A stretch of DNA of 64,000 nt from Micropterus salmoides (GCF_014851395.1 NW_024041373.1:19151697-19215696); one strand, 5' to 3'; shown: positions 14,220 through 27,792, counted from the first letter of the stretch. A program made the numbers and translations. Notes: generated by a model not told the origin, from the letters alone.

Positions 14220-14739
14220 CATTCTTTTCATTTTGGAGTATGCCAGCACATTTTGTCACTGTAACATAAGCTTTACCATAGAGAACCATGGCAGGGCTGC
14301 AAGATTCAATTTAACCACAACTGTTTACAGCTGTCAATATAGGGACCAACACCACAATAAATGCATTAAATTGCATCTGGCCTCATGTCACAGAAAATAA
14401 GGTGAGTGGACGTGCTGTGTAGATGATGCTGGCTCTCACTATTATTACATGGCTGTGTCTTAAGGGTTGTCTGGGCTGCTGTCCATTGGATTTAATCAGC
14501 CTCTATTACCCGCTACCCTTTTCACAGTTAAAATAATCACCCACAATTACTGACATAAAGGCGAGAGCTGACATGAGAGTCAGAGGCAGAGAAATCACAC
14601 ACAAAGTAATTTCTCTCCACCTTGGTTGCTTACATGGCTTTTGATGTTTTGGGGTATGTAATAAAAGGATTGAGGGGTGTCTGGCACGATTCCCTTGTGC
14701 TGCAGTGTGAACGGTGGATATGGAAATGCCCTTTATAAT

Positions 14740-14765
14740 ACACACACACACACACACACACAAAC

Positions 14766-14800
<35 letters not shown>
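14740..14800. repeat. (CA)n-(CAGA)n compound microsatellite
   Basis: A CA run (14740-14762) followed by eight or more CAGA units (to 14800). Confidence 0.97.
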
Positions 14801-16639
14801 TGTAAATGTACAGGATACAGACAGAAAATGCATGGTGTCACACAAACATGTATATTGTACTAATACATAAGAAAACATCACATATTACAGTACATAGAGA
14901 AACACAAAATCACTTGCACAAATACAGACCAGATGAGTATGTATGCTCGCACACATCCATGAAGTGCACACAGGCGTGCACACACACACAAAAGGACACC
15001 CACCACCACCGCCACCATTAACTAAAGAGGTCCGCACAATTTATTGTATGTTGCAGATGAAAGAAAAAGTGAAAATAATTTAATAATTGACCACCTCTAA
15101 AATTAAGAAAATAGAACCATAAGAAAAGGGGCATTGTGATCTACTTTAATCCTGAACACGCTGCTGGAAAATAAGAGACACCATTAAATGTACCTTTGAA
15201 ATAAATGGGCCCAATTACCGAGATGGCTGGGACTCTCTGATGAAGCTTTTGTCAAGGCAGACGAACGTGATGGAGGGACACTCAAAAGGGGGTGAGGAGC
15301 AGGAGGTAGATACGGGCAAAATCGTTCAAAAATGATCTTTTACATGAAAGTTAAATTCACATAAATGTTAGTGGTAGTGGAGTTGTGATGCAAGGTCCAG
15401 AGAAAACACTGAAACTGAAATTTGCCTATTTGGAGAGATAAAGAGCGAATGATAGCAGTCATATCCACATAAGAGCGGTGACTAAAAAAATGACCCACGC
15501 AATTAAAAAAAACATGCTAAATGTAGACAATATGAACATCAGTAGCAATCATTACCAAGAGGGTTACTCAGTTACATTAGCTGTTATGTGTTCAGGAAAT
15601 AAGTCATGTTGAATGGGTTTAGAAGAGTTATTTTGATAATGGCGTTTTGTTGAAACTCTCCTTTTTAATTATCGGGCCAGAGGGTAGCAGCTCAAACTCC
15701 CTCTCTTTTATCCCTCTTCACAACAGTGAGTGTTGCTGACCCTTCCCACAGCAATACAGAATGCTCTGTACCTCTGGTGTAAAACATAGCCTTAATTACT
15801 TTCACTGAAGCTCTTTACTGAGAGTCATTTTGAACAAATAAACATGGTGATAACATGAAAGTTAGAAAGAAAGAAATCAGATGTTACAAGCTATGATTGT
15901 ATGTTTCTCAACCAACAACTTGCCTTTTTTTAAGTTAAAAGACAACTACTTATTTAAAGGGTGATAAAATCTCCAAATAAGAAAATGAGAACCACAATGT
16001 GACATGTCGTCTGATGACCTCTATATGCCGATGACCTTGTTCTTTTCTTGCAAAAGTTCTTTCCTTGTGTTTGATCGATCCAGGCAAGGACCAGACCTTA
16101 GACAGGGAGCTCATAGATGGTTTTGGACACAACAGCTTGTCAAAGGGTAAAGGTTAAGGCCACAAGTGTCTGTCGAGGCCCAGACAGAGGTCAGAAGGTC
16201 TCAGTCAGGGTCAGGACCCCAGGTGACCCCAAGTCTGCGCTCACAGTTGCATTCACGTTTCTGGACTATGCACTACTGTCACTGCGTATTTCCTACCTTG
16301 GTGAAGGAGAAGGAGAAAGTGAATGATTAAGTCATAGAATATGAAATATACCTTATTTATCAAATCTTTATGAAATGCACAAGCCACCTTTGTGGCAAAG
16401 AGAAAGCCTCTATACTTTTCTACAATAAGAGGAGAGAAGAAAAGGAAAATAATTAAAGGGGGAAAAAATGGTTGACTTTGCCATGGTTATTATTACATAT
16501 TGAGAAACCAATGAGGAAACAAAACCAATGTCAACAACCCGTGGGTTCAGATAATTTCATAAAATCAACACATTAGCTTCAGAAATGGCTTAAAGAGTAT
16601 CTAACAGGTTAACAAGTGAAATGTAAGCTGAGCGCATCA
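14801..16639. other. Gene-free sequence
   Basis: Nothing recognised beyond short CA-rich patches at 14950-15020. Confidence 0.55.
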
Positions 16640-17130
16640 TTTGCAGAGCAGCCATTTCAGTCTCAGCTGGCGCGTTAAACATAACAGAGCGTAATGTGTA
16701 CTGCTACCCTACTGTACTATTCATTCCTTCATTACTATTTTATATATGCGTATGATTAACACTCATTGTGTGGCTCAGCTCCCAATCTCTGTCGGAGGCC
16801 TCCACTAAAGACAGCTCAAGCTTGAGAGATTTTTTTTTCAGTCATTTAAATTTTTGCACTTCCATTTACCCGCCTTTTAATTTAGCGTATAATGATGCCA
16901 TTAGAACAAAATCCATCTGGAAGTTCTGTTGGGAGCGGTTAATGTTCCATGGCTTTTGCTGCTAATGCCATTGCGCCTGCATTGGCAACAGATGCTCTGA
17001 AAGCAACAGATACATTTTCTCCCAACATCATTACAATCATGCCCATGTCCAGGATAAATGTTGCTGCTTGTTCAGGACTATCATACCTGCAATGGGACTG
17101 TAAAACACAAAAGATATACAGCAGACTATA
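16640..17130. promoter_or_regulatory. CNE-like tract 3
   Basis: Long repeat-free stretch with CATTTAAATTTTTGC, CTTTTAATTTAGCG, GATGCCATTAG and GGTTAATGTTCC. It looks like an ancient conserved element; not testable here. Confidence 0.35.
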
Positions 17131-17449
17131 TCACTGCCAATGAAATCCAATTTTTCAAGCCATTTATTCATGAACAAGGGGTGTAAAAATGTCTCTTGCC
17201 CTATACAAAGGTGACAGGCAGTAAGTAACCAATGAGAAAAGTAAGTACATAAAAATGTAAACTTGCTAGTGTTTATCTTAAGTGGTGTACATACAGTGTT
17301 TTGTTACAGTAAAACTCACATCTGAACTCACATCCTTTTGCTCCCATTGAAGCCATTTTACTGACCCCTCTCCCACCCACCAACAAACACCCTTCAACAG
17401 TTCATCTTCTGTGATATGAAAGTTAGAGAAAAAGGGAAAAAATTGTTTT

Positions 17450-17870
17450 CAGTTGCAATTTAGGTGATTAAGTACAGTGGATAATTAATTGGAATAACAA
17501 ACAATTTCCTCCATGGAGGATTACTGATTAGTCGTGCTCCCCAACGCTGCCATGGCCTTTTTATCCTCTCTGCTTCAATTATGTTAATGCTAACTTTCTC
17601 TCCCAGAAATTATTGTGATTAATTTTCTCTTGTTTTGAATTACAATTGCACTGGCTGCTAGCACTTTAAAGCATTCATTAATTTCCAATTAGACTGGTGG
17701 GCTCATTTGCTCCAGTGCTGCTCGGTTCTGTAGCACTTTGTGTTTAATGTGCTAATTGGGCGAGATTAAAAACAACTAACCTCTTGTGAGAGGAGAAAAG
17801 TTATTCAACGGTAACATTAGCATAATTTATCCCAGGATGCTTAATTAGACATTGCCACAATAATCATGAC
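17450..17870. promoter_or_regulatory. CNE-like tract 4 (densest TAAT cluster in the desert)
   Basis: Many homeodomain cores in about 400 bp: GATAATTAATTGG, CTGATTAGTCG, GTGATTAATTTTC, CATTAATTTCCAATTAG, GTGCTAATTGGG, CTTAATTAGAC. No low-complexity sequence or repeat match. It is the strongest single CNE candidate in the hmx2 downstream flank, on appearance. Confidence 0.4.
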
Positions 17871-18719
17871 AACTGGCTAACAACTGTTGTCAACAGTTGG
17901 ATACTAAAACTGAAGTAAGTTCAGGGATCAGTCGTAATGGATGTAGCGTATGTTGGCTTTCTTCAGTATCTTGCAAATGTGTTGTCTGTGCTTATCTCCA
18001 ATCATCCAACATGTCTAAGACAGTATGGTGTTTTTTCGATTTCTGCATTTCATGTCTCTTCAGTGCTTTGTTACAACCACTCGAGCAGCATTAACAGCTC
18101 ACTACTCCATTAACCCAAGACTTGGATTGTCTCTAACTCATTTACCACCATCAGAGGATCGACGCTTCAGGCAAACATGAGTGGGGTTGGATACAAGGAA
18201 AAAAGAATGCTTTCATGTCCCGATGTGATCTCTTTAAATGGGACCTGGAACCTGGGAGTGAAATATTGTTTAGCCGTGAGTACCACACAAGCTTTTTCAT
18301 CATAAGATGAGAGATGCTGGTGTGTGTAAGCTCGGAAACTGGTCTTGAGAGGTTTGGTAAAGAACTGTGGTTCTCCAGATCAAAGGAATATAAACCTTGA
18401 TCATTGGATCTATCAGAGCTCCGTATAAGTTTCTGTAGTCTGAACTTTTTTTTAGATTAGAAAGAGGCCTTTCATGGATAATTCAGTCTGTCTTTTACTC
18501 GGGATTGAGTAATGCCATAATCAAAATTTACACCAAGGTTTTTAGTTAAGTGCTTATTTGGTTGCAGTGCTTGCCTCCTTGCATATTTCCAACCTTATCC
18601 CTTACTTAGGCTTCACACTACACTGTTTATACTACTTCAAGGATTTCAGGAGATTTGTCTCAGCCAAATTAAATGCCAAAATATGTTTTTTATCACTGCC
18701 CTTTAGAACAACACATGCA
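17871..18719. other. Gene-free sequence
   Basis: Nothing recognised. Confidence 0.55.
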
Positions 18720-18965
18720 TTTTCTGAACCGCTATGGTAAAGGTTTGGTTAGGTATAGGCATTTAAATGACTTGGTTAGGGAAAGAGCATGTTTGGGCTA
18801 TAGTTACTACTTTGTCAAGGCTTTCATTGTCAAGGTTAAAATAATGACTACTTGGTTAAGTTTTGGGAACTACCATAGTTATGTTAAAACAAACCAACAT
18901 TGACTGTTGGTTGGAAATAGTTCAAAGTCCAATGTTTTGTTGACCCATCCAACCACCCCAACATC
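18720..18965. repeat. Interspersed repeat with GGTTAGG motifs (reverse orientation)
   Basis: AAGGTTTGGTTAGGTATAGG, GACTTGGTTAGGGAAAGAGC and GACTACTTGGTTAAG are diverged forms of the reverse complement of the CCTAAACCTAACCAAGTAG type motif seen at 11811-12215, so this looks like a related, more decayed repeat in the opposite orientation. Confidence 0.4.
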
Positions 18966-21599
18966 CTCCATCTTTGGACTTTATGGCACTATAACAACGT
19001 CACTCTTTGTGCCATTTTCTCAAAATGCTGTTGGGTTTTTTGGGAGAACAGTCTCGTCTTGGCATATCATTTAATGCAAATTCTAATTTCTGTTTATAGG
19101 CGCTACATGTTTGTCAGGTAAGATGTAAAATCCAAACCATTAGTTGCTTTTTGAAGTTTCCACCACTACAAATGGTTACCTAAGGTCACACAGATATTAT
19201 GCTCAATTGGTACAGTCCATGCTATTTTGCAAAATGCTCCATACATAATCCATCCTAGGTTGCAACATTATAAGATCCAAAAGGAACTGGATGTGGTCAC
19301 AAGTGTGTATATAAGTGAGTTTAATGACATCGGGAATGAATAAGACTGAAGAGGGATACTAACATGTCAGTTCCCATGTTGCCTTAACCTGGTTCATGTC
19401 TCAAGTGCTCGGACACTGTCAAAATCTATTAGTACCTTTTTAGAGTTACAATGCAGTGAATACAATCCGATCTAGTGTTTTGCTCAGGTAATTCATGGAG
19501 CACTTTGAACAATACTGAAGCATCAAGATGAAAACCATTGTGCCTTGTGTACAAATGGACACTTGTTTATTTCATTGCACACTTTTCATCTATATGGAAA
19601 TGAAATGATGCGCTCTCAAGCCTTGTTTGCTTGTTCGTCTTGTCCAGCAGGGACAATGAAAGGAAAATAAGAATTGCCCGGGTGCTGGGAACTTTTGTAG
19701 AGGCAGCTCTTGTGGCATTATCTCAGGGCAAGAGGAAAGGAGGGCTGGATGAAAGAGATGTCCAGTGTCACAGGCAGCTTAAATTCTCATTTTGGTGAAT
19801 AGTACAGAGTTTTTTGAGAGATTGCACTGTTTCCGCTCATATGTGCATGCTACCTTAAAGATAAAATAATAATTTGGCTGTATGCAACCCTCCACTAACC
19901 TCACCCGCCCCCCTAGTTGTTAAAACATTGATTTTGCTTGTATGCATTCTCCTCATGGTGTAGCACAGTTAATGGGATGGGGGTATTTCTACAAAGTAAT
20001 AAAACATTTTAAAATGGGATTTGTTTTCACTTTGATATGTCCCAACATGTACTAGACAAAAGACCTGTTGTATAAACCAGAATTATGTTTCAGATTCTAA
20101 AGTATTATGATTTCAGTATCAAGTAAAGTAGGTCAAAATCAAAATTAATTTGTGTCTGTGTGTGTGTGTGTGTGAGTTCGTGCACTTGTGTGTATGGATT
20201 GAGGTGAGACACTGCACAGTGACAACAAGTAATAACTTGTAAAGGCATCAAATATTTTAAAAAATAGCAAGAGGGGACTTTATTTTATAAGTCAGGAGTT
20301 AAGACAAACAGCCAGAGTGAACAGGCATATGAGGACATAATCAACATTAATAAAGAGAGCAATACACAAGCACACAGGGGAACATCAGAGTTATGACATG
20401 ATTAGGAAAACAAGGCATCTAAAGAGATAATATCTGTTTAATGACTGTCTTATTTGAATGAAGGTGCTTTGGGGATTCCCAGCAGTTTGTGATGAGCACA
20501 GTGGATGTTGTTAATGGGGATTTGTTGCACTTTAATCAAACACAGGTAAGTTACACCATTTAGGCTTTGGGAGATGGAAAGATCAAACAATTTGCATGGA
20601 TTTCCAAAATAATATATTGGCATGCTTTTATGTAACACACTACACATTATTTTTAATTCTACAGTTGCATGTTGTTGATAGAGATTGTAAGCATCTTCAA
20701 ACCTTTCAGCTACATCTCTTCCATTTCCTGCCTCAAACAGTGGACAAAGAGACCCTTGTCTGCTGGTCGTGCCCAGTGCCGTTGGGAAGTTAAGGCGGGG
20801 AGAATTAGGAAGGGGCAGGAACAGAGCTCCCAACTACAAGGTAACAAGGGAAAACCAATCCCTCACGGAATTATGCTGATACTGGAGACACAGGACTCAC
20901 CAGACCAGCGGATCAATGGGTCTCTCTGGGGATGAGAAGGAAGGAGGAGGGGTCCAGAGCAGGATATTGCACCAAAGAAAGTGTGCCACGCTGTGTCCAA
21001 ATTACCCCCAAAGTTGTGGGGATACTGTTACCTGTTGAGATGTTTTAGTTTGAATGTTCACTTGCCTGTTTTGGCTGTATGCCCATGCCACACCTACCAA
21101 GGATCTGGCTTGGAACTTGTGATACAGATACAATGACACAGACTTGTCCAACAAGCTTTGTTCTGATGAGGTCTACCACATAACATAAAGCACAAGTTAA
21201 GTTGACGTGATAAAAGCTTCTCTGGATTTTCAGTGTTCTTAAACAAAATAAGAAATAGTAGTGTTAACAGCTACTGTTTAACTGTAGTTTAGTTAAAATT
21301 AAAGGTGAAATTTCTTTAACAGATGATTATAGTTCAAACACCAAAACATATACAGGTATGTGATTGTGCAGGTCAGCCATACATTTAGAAAACAAGCAGA
21401 TTTGGCAAGAAGTTCATTGTGATTAAGGATCTTTAACATGTCTGAATGGAAGCTATTCTTGGTAAAAAAAATAAAAAAAAACATTTTGGTTTGCAGAAGT
21501 AAAATCTTTTTATCTGGTTATTACTGGTGCTTTTTAGGTTCACGTGAACGGCACTAAACTTTTAATGTTCTTCAACAGAAAGACCAAAACTTCACCTTT
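18966..21599. other. Gene-free sequence
   Basis: No gene or assigned repeat. A short TG run lies at 20156-20174. A 127-codon minus-strand frame at 20450-20833 has no recognisable domain. Confidence 0.55.
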
Positions 21600-22590
21600 G
21601 TTTGAAGTTACTTGCAGCGTTTGATATTGTTGATCACTGCACTCTGATTGTTAGACTGAAAACAACTGTCGGCATTACTGGATCACCTCTGAACTGGTTT
21701 TCCTCCTATCTCTCTGACAGGAGTTTCTCTGTGTCCATAGGAACATATATGTCAGACTCTGCTTCTTTGCCCTGTGGTGTGCCCCAAGGTTCTGTGCTCG
21801 GCCCCCTGCTGTTCAGCCTGTATATGCTTCCTCTTGGAAAGATTATTGGTAGCTTTGAAGAAATATCTTAGCATTGTTATGCTGATGACATCCAATTATA
21901 TTTATCTTTTAGTCCTCATAGGCTAGACAAACTGTCCGTGTTGCACAATTGCTTAACCTCCATTAACAAATGGATGGCAGACAACTTTTTGCAACTAAAT
22001 ACAGACAGCTGAGGTGGTGATTTTTGCCCCAGACAACATTACCCCTAAGATCAGGCAGGCCATTGGGGCTCTATCATCCTCTGACAGTAATGTTGTGTGA
22101 AATTTGGGTGTCATTTTTGACAAATCTATGTGTTTTAACAGTCATGTTAAATCTGTGGTTCGTTCCTGTTTTTTCCATCTCAGGAAGATGATCATAAGAT
22201 TAGATCTATGGTTTCTAAAGAAGAGATGGAGATGCTTGTTCATGCTTTTATTTCTTCTCGTCTGGATTATTGCAATGTACTCTACACTTCTAAACAAATC
22301 CTCCATGGAACAACTGCAAGTTGTAGAGGTGATCGTGCTTTCTGTGTGGTGGCTCCAAGGCTTTGGAACTCTCTCCCTTTAGCCTTGAGAGCCTTGGATT
22401 CTTTGGAAACTTTTAGAAAACACCTTAAGACACATCTTTTTAGACATGCTTTTAACTAGCCATATAGTTTTGTATTTTAATTGTTGTTGTTATTTGTTTC
22501 ATTTTATTAAATTTTTTACTGTGAAGCACTTTGTGACCCCACTTGTCTGTGAAGGGTGCTATATAAATAAAGTTTACTTACTTACTTACT
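21600..22590 (+). mobile_element. 5'-truncated L2-like LINE with broken reverse transcriptase
   Basis: The plus strand encodes pieces of a non-LTR reverse transcriptase: AFDIVDH (from 21611), GITGSPLNWFSSYLSDRS, CGVPQGSVLGPLLFSLY (about 21776-21826) and the catalytic HCYADDIQLYLS (from 21871). Further on come HAFISSRLDYCNVLY (about 22240) and the C-terminal VAPRLWNSLPLALR with TFRKHLKTHLFRHAFN, ending at 22459. It is dead: a stop just before the YADD box, a frameshift near 22012, another stop near 22098, and an internal deletion near 22325 that joins LHGTT/QLQ directly to GDRAF, losing roughly 70-90 codons compared with the family as I know it. The 3' tail has the L2-type GTGCTATATAAATAAAG followed by TTAC repeats (to 22590). 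Best fit is the L2/CR1 group; exact family not known. Confidence 0.85.
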
Positions 22591-22649
22591 TTAATTATGA
22601 CTGGAGACATTCTAAAAATGCTAAAAACACTAAGCTTTGAGTTTAAGAC

Positions 22650-22957
22650 AACTACTTACTTTATATTTTACTTTAATCCCACAAGAGGAAATTCAATGTT
22701 TCTTCACTCTGTTATTATTGTTAGTATTATACACACAAACTGAAACACGCACATGCACAAACAAGACCTATAGCAACAACACATGGAGAGATGTCAGAGT
22801 GAAGGGGCTGCCACTCCTGGCACCCTGAGCAGTTAGGGGTTCGGGGGCTTGCTCAAGGCCACAGGGGCAGTGCCCAGAAGCTACCAGTCCACACTCCGCA
22901 ACTCTGGTCCGAGCTGGACTCGATAATCCTTGCGGACTGAGCTACTGCCGCTCCTAA
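22650..22957 (-). mobile_element. tRNA-derived SINE
   Basis: Read on the minus strand it begins GGCAGTAGCTCAGTCCGCAA, an RNA polymerase III A box of a tRNA-derived head; the B-box position (ATCGAGTCC) is decayed. A body follows with the stretch CACTGCCCCTGTGGCCTTG and CCCTAACTGCTCAGGG. The 3' end, TGAATTTCCTCTTGTGGGAT followed by TAAAGTA, resembles the LINE-type tail of abundant fish SINEs. It lies about 65 bp past the LINE above, in the opposite orientation. SINE class is well supported; family name is not. Confidence 0.75.
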
Positions 22958-23739
22958 AGACAAAGGGATGCCTCATTCAGTGACATCACAGAACAATCAG
23001 TTTAAGCAATGATAGAAAAATACTAAGGCCATGTTCAGGCCAACATTAGAAAAATTGTCGTCCCCTCATTGATTTCAGTGAGACCTTGCAAAGAAAGAAA
23101 CACTATGTTGGATAATCAGTCTTGGTAGATTACTATGAACTTGAACGCAATAGTCCTATCATTTACCTCACAATAATTTATATGGAGTATGATGATTGTC
23201 ATTTATGATAACTTACAATCATAGTTTTATCAACCACTGTGTGTTGTGGAACTCAACGACCTTCCGTCTGTTAGTCATTATCTCACTGATACATGCTGTT
23301 TTCTGTCTGAGGCCCAGTAAGAGGCATGTTCTGGTTGGACTAATCGCTATTAACCTTATATACAGTCTATGCTATTAACACTAAGTTACATTTTCATAAA
23401 GCATTTAGCAATGCACTGTAGCTTATGGAAAATTATGATTCTCCTCCTAACCCTAACCCTACCTAACAAAGTTTTCTTCAACATCCACCTGTTTCCTCTC
23501 TGCAGACTACCTGTTAACCTTCCAGTACAACCTGTTTCAGTAAGACTGAGACACTCTTGTTTTCCTTTATCCACCAGCACACATTGCTCTTCCCCTCGCC
23601 TGATGTCTGCCTTTATGTAAGCATTAGGTATCCTCTTTGAGCCAGCACGCATTGGAAATGAAAGAGCAGAACACTCTTGGTCCTCGTCCTCCACCACCAT
23701 CCCACCCCTACAATGCACTCTTGTCGAGTGCCATGTTTC
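22958..23739. other. Gene-free sequence, possible repeat fragments
   Basis: A TATACAGTCTATG motif near 23358 is often seen in fish dispersed repeats. Two and a half CTAACC units at 23446-23466 are too few for a telomeric array. No gene seen. Confidence 0.5.
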
Positions 23740-24060
23740 AAGCGAATGTCATCATCCAACATCTATGAATGAGCAGAGCATGCCACGTCACATATTGATC
23801 CACTCCCTTTGTGAGGCCTCCCAAGCTTGTGATAATTAGCATCGTCCATTAGCGACTTTGCTGAGCTAACGTGCCCATTAAGAGTCAAAGCTTCTGTTCT
23901 TTTCTGTGAACATTCATTTGGCCCGGATTTTCTTCTTTAAAGAGCATAATAAGGGAATGGTAAAAATATGTTGTGGACAGATGAAAAGTGGAAAGTATAA
24001 AGTGGGTGTTTAAATGCATTAAAAGGAATCTAGATTTAATTAACACCCTAGGTAGCTGGC
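23740..24060. promoter_or_regulatory. CNE-like tract 5
   Basis: Repeat-free stretch with TGATAATTAGCATCG, CCATTAGCGAC, CCCATTAAGAG and GATTTAATTAACACC. Confidence 0.35.
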
Positions 24061-25292
24061 AGCTTTGTTCATGTGCTGTAAATGATCATCTTTGCAAAGA
24101 ACAGCTATAATTTTGAGTATGTTTTAAAAGGTGCTTTGCATAGACATTGTAAAGGCCTTTTTCTTTTCACAGTCCAAATGAACTTCTCTTTGCCCACTTT
24201 GATGCCAAAAGTAACCTATTTAGAGTCCACCGCAATAAGGCACGTTTTTACTCATCCTTTTCTTTTTTGTAATTTGTCTTCATTAGGGGAAAAATATGTG
24301 TGGTCATTGGGGATTTGTTAGCAACAACAACACAACTTCCTGACTCAAGTTGAAGATATTCATTTCATGAAAGTACAAATAAAACAGGTGATAGCAAAGT
24401 TTGCTGGTGACAGTAAAAATACTTTGGCAAGAATAAAGTGTTTGGCAATCTAGCTATGCAGAACATGAAAAACTACCTTTAAACTGAATATGTTGACACT
24501 TCGTGGAATTGTTCCTTTGGTGGACCAGACCGGAGTATTGATTGCAACACAAGAGGTTCACATCTACCTGTTTACTTTCTCTGTTTACTGTTTGCATTCC
24601 TCTGGCAAGCAAAGATATTATTTTTCTGTTGAGGACCCTAGAAAAGCGGCCACCCTGCGCTCAGTCTTCGACCTCAGCACCCGCTGTAGCACTACTGATA
24701 TAATGAGAGACTGTGGAGAGAAACTACCTGCGCCAGTAGAGGCTCTTGGTGCGGCATCCAAACAGCGGCTTCCACTCTCGGCCCTGTGGATGCCGTTTTG
24801 GGATGCATTCGTGTCACGCTGACCTTACTGACCATCGGCTGGCTAAGAGGGGAAATGAGCGCAGGGCATGAGAAGGAGGCAGCACCAAAGTAAAGTGCTC
24901 ACCCTGAGCCATTATGATTAACCATCAGCAGTTTTTGTGTAATCATCGCCAATGTGCACACAGCAGAATCCTGTATGGAAAGAGCTGCAGAGAAAAATCA
25001 ATCACATTATATTACTGTGGACATGCTTTATTGACCTCTGTTGGTGTTCACACATTTCATACTTGATTTGTATCTACTGGCGGGCGTTTAGAACAATGTG
25101 GGCAATTTGGACAATGAGGAAAAACAGGGCAGCATTTTCAAGCCTAAAGCCCATGCTTATGGATTGAGTACTACTTTACGAAAAAGAGCAACCTTTTTAG
25201 ATGCACTTCCTGCATACATTTTATGAAATACCCACAAGCGTTGGATGGAGCAGTGCCCTCATTCAGGCCCATCAGAGAATATTTGTTGTTTT
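24061..25292. other. Gene-free sequence
   Basis: A 110-codon plus-strand frame (24490-24822) has no domain, no splice context and ordinary composition, so it is not called as a gene. Confidence 0.5.
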
Positions 25293-25302
25293 TATATATA
25301 TA

Positions 25303-25341
<39 letters not shown>

Positions 25342-25349
25342 GTATATAG

Positions 25350-25383
<34 letters not shown>
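25293..25383. repeat. (TA)n then (GT)n compound microsatellite
   Basis: A TA run (25293-25343) followed by a GT run (25351-25383). Confidence 0.97.
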
Positions 25384-25384
<1 letters not shown>

Positions 25385-27744
25385 TATAATATATGGCTGC
25401 ATAAGAGCCAGGCTCATAGCACAATGTCTGGAATCTCCTGTAGCTCAGACAGACAACTGTAAATAAGAGTTGGATGTCTCATTATATGAACATCAAGCCA
25501 TGACAGCTGCATTCATCCAAAATGCATTGTATTTAAAGGTTAAGAGTAGTTATGAGAAAAGTAATGTATTATTAAAATACCTTTCGGAGTGAAGTACCTT
25601 CAGATATATTTTCCTTGGTAATGAAAGCAGGATTCGGTGGAAATGTAGTAATTTGGAGCCCCATTTCTTTAAGCCTTTATTCCCCCTCTCCCTCTTCAAC
25701 GATTTATCTGGGGAGAGTGAAGAGCTCACAGCTCGCGAACAGACAGTAAACATTTTGTTATAGTCAGAACCATCTCTTATTACTGGTTTTTCATTAAAAA
25801 AGAAAGCCTTTCGAAGCATTCAAAGCATTTCGGCGGATGAAGATGCTTCACAATTTTCTCCCTCTCACCCTCTTTCTCTCCTCACTATACCTGAATCCTT
25901 TCTCTTTTTGATGCTGTTAAGGGAGTAATTGAGTGCAGAAAATGGCTTGGCTTATTTGGACTGAGCCTGATCCAGAAATGATTAAAGCTAAAGGGGTTTG
26001 AGGTATTCAAAGAGAGAGAACAACAACAGAAAGAATATGGTTAATGCTTTTTTCTTTTTCCATTTTGTGAGAAGAGAAGGAGACGCGGGAGGGGTGGTCA
26101 GGCTCAGCAGCCAGACAGGCTGGTGTTCGAGGCGAATCGGGGGGGGGGCACAGAATAGCCCCTACTCATACCCCTATTAAAAGCATCAGGATTGTCAGAG
26201 ACATTAAAAAGACAGGAAATCACTGTAAGAAATGAAGCTTCTTTTACCAATTACTGAATACCGAGTGCACACCTTGGAGCTCTTTGTCCTCTGTAGCACC
26301 AGTTCCCTGTCTCTCTACCCCTTTTCTCTCCCTTTTTCTTTCTTTTTTTCTTTCTTCCCGCCTCGCTCTCACTCTCGCTCTCTCTCTCGCTCTCGCTGGC
26401 TTACAGCCTTTGAGTCAGATGCATTAGCACCAAGGCCCGGAGAAGAGGCAGCGTTTTCAAAGCCCAGTTGGACTCACTTCTAGCCTGTCGTTGTGGCTCC
26501 TTTTCAGGCTTTTATTCGCAGACAGTAGGGGCAGGTCTGAAAGAGACGCCCTCAACCTCTCCACTCAAACATTTATCTCTCCCTTTTTGCCTTGCTACAG
26601 CAGAGATGATTAGCGAAGGGAGCCATTTACTGATCCGCAGTCCCTTTCCATACAGCGCGTTACAAAATAAAAAGGGAGCACATTCAGCTTGTCTGATTAA
26701 CACACACCTACACAGTTGTGCACATTCAAACACGTACTCTCTAACAAACATGTAGTATAGCACTCAAATAGTCACAAAACTGTATCATTCAAATTGTGTT
26801 GCAGCTCTTTCTGTAGTTATGGGGGACAGCAGTATTTTTTTTAAATGAAGTCTCTTATATTTTATCAATAATTGATATGAGTGTGAGCCTTTAGTGGAGG
26901 ATCTGTCAGGTCATTGAGTTTGGATAGATGGGCTCTGTGGTGCCCTCTCACCCCAGCCATGACTCTTGGGACCTATAAACACCTCGCAGACTGGCTCGCC
27001 ATTCCACTTATTGAACCAGTCAGTTAATTACTTCCCACTTAAAACAATACCAAATAGCTAATGTAGTCAGTAGAGACAATTTAATGCCTGTGGTTGTGTG
27101 GGTTTGCAGCCTTTTCATGGGTGTAACGGCACAGCAGCTCTCCAATATGAGTCCATGGGAGCCGTCTTAATGTGTTTCACATTATGGGTTTTGTGAGGAT
27201 TGTTGCTGTGGATGGGGTTATGGTGATAGCCACTGGTAATGGTATTGTTAAAGAAGATATAGCTGCCAAATTAGAGGTTCACAGAGCATATTTACCAGGG
27301 CAATAGCTGCCTTCACTATCCATAACGTTGTTAGTGAGTTTTCATAGACCATGCTGACGGATGCTGTCGCCTTGTTCGGGATTTGCTCTTATCAAGACAC
27401 ATGAGGATATTATTATGTAAGATTACTCATTTTCAAGAGATTTAACTCAGGGTCTGTTCCTTTGCAGCCGCTCCCTACACCCCAACCCCACCCCTGCTGC
27501 ACACCAATCCCTTTACATCGTCCTCACCTCATCTGTCATCCCCACTAGCAGACAGTGGGGGACACTTTTCAAATCACCCAGTGTTTTGCCCACAAGCGCT
27601 GTTGTGATGCTAATAAGATTTTCATTTGTTTGAAAATATATTACTTCATTTTAGCTCCCTGCATGAGTACAGGTATTTTTAATGGTTTCAGCTTTTTAGC
27701 TTGGTGTTAATGTCAACCATCAGGAAGTTGCCAGAGTTGACAGC

Positions 27745-27748
<4 letters not shown>
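25384..27748. other. Gene-free sequence with CNE-like patches
   Basis: Repeat-free patches at about 25650-25830 and 26400-26680 look conserved-like, and 27000-27070 carries CAGTTAATTACTTCCC. A pyrimidine-rich tract lies at 26290-26400 and a G8 run near 26140. No coding exon was identified. Confidence 0.45.

Positions 27749-27792
<44 letters not shown>

Noticed and set aside
13973..14400. Cys/Val- and His/Thr-repeat ORFs here and at 39592-39988, 43883-44262, 45078-45449 and 48447-48687
   Set aside because: They are translations of GT/CA microsatellites.
23446..23466. CTAACC repeats as an interstitial telomere
   Set aside because: Fewer than three imperfect units, in ordinary sequence.
24490..24822. 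110-codon ORF as a gene
   Set aside because: No domain, splice context or similarity recognised; the length is expected by chance in 64 kb.
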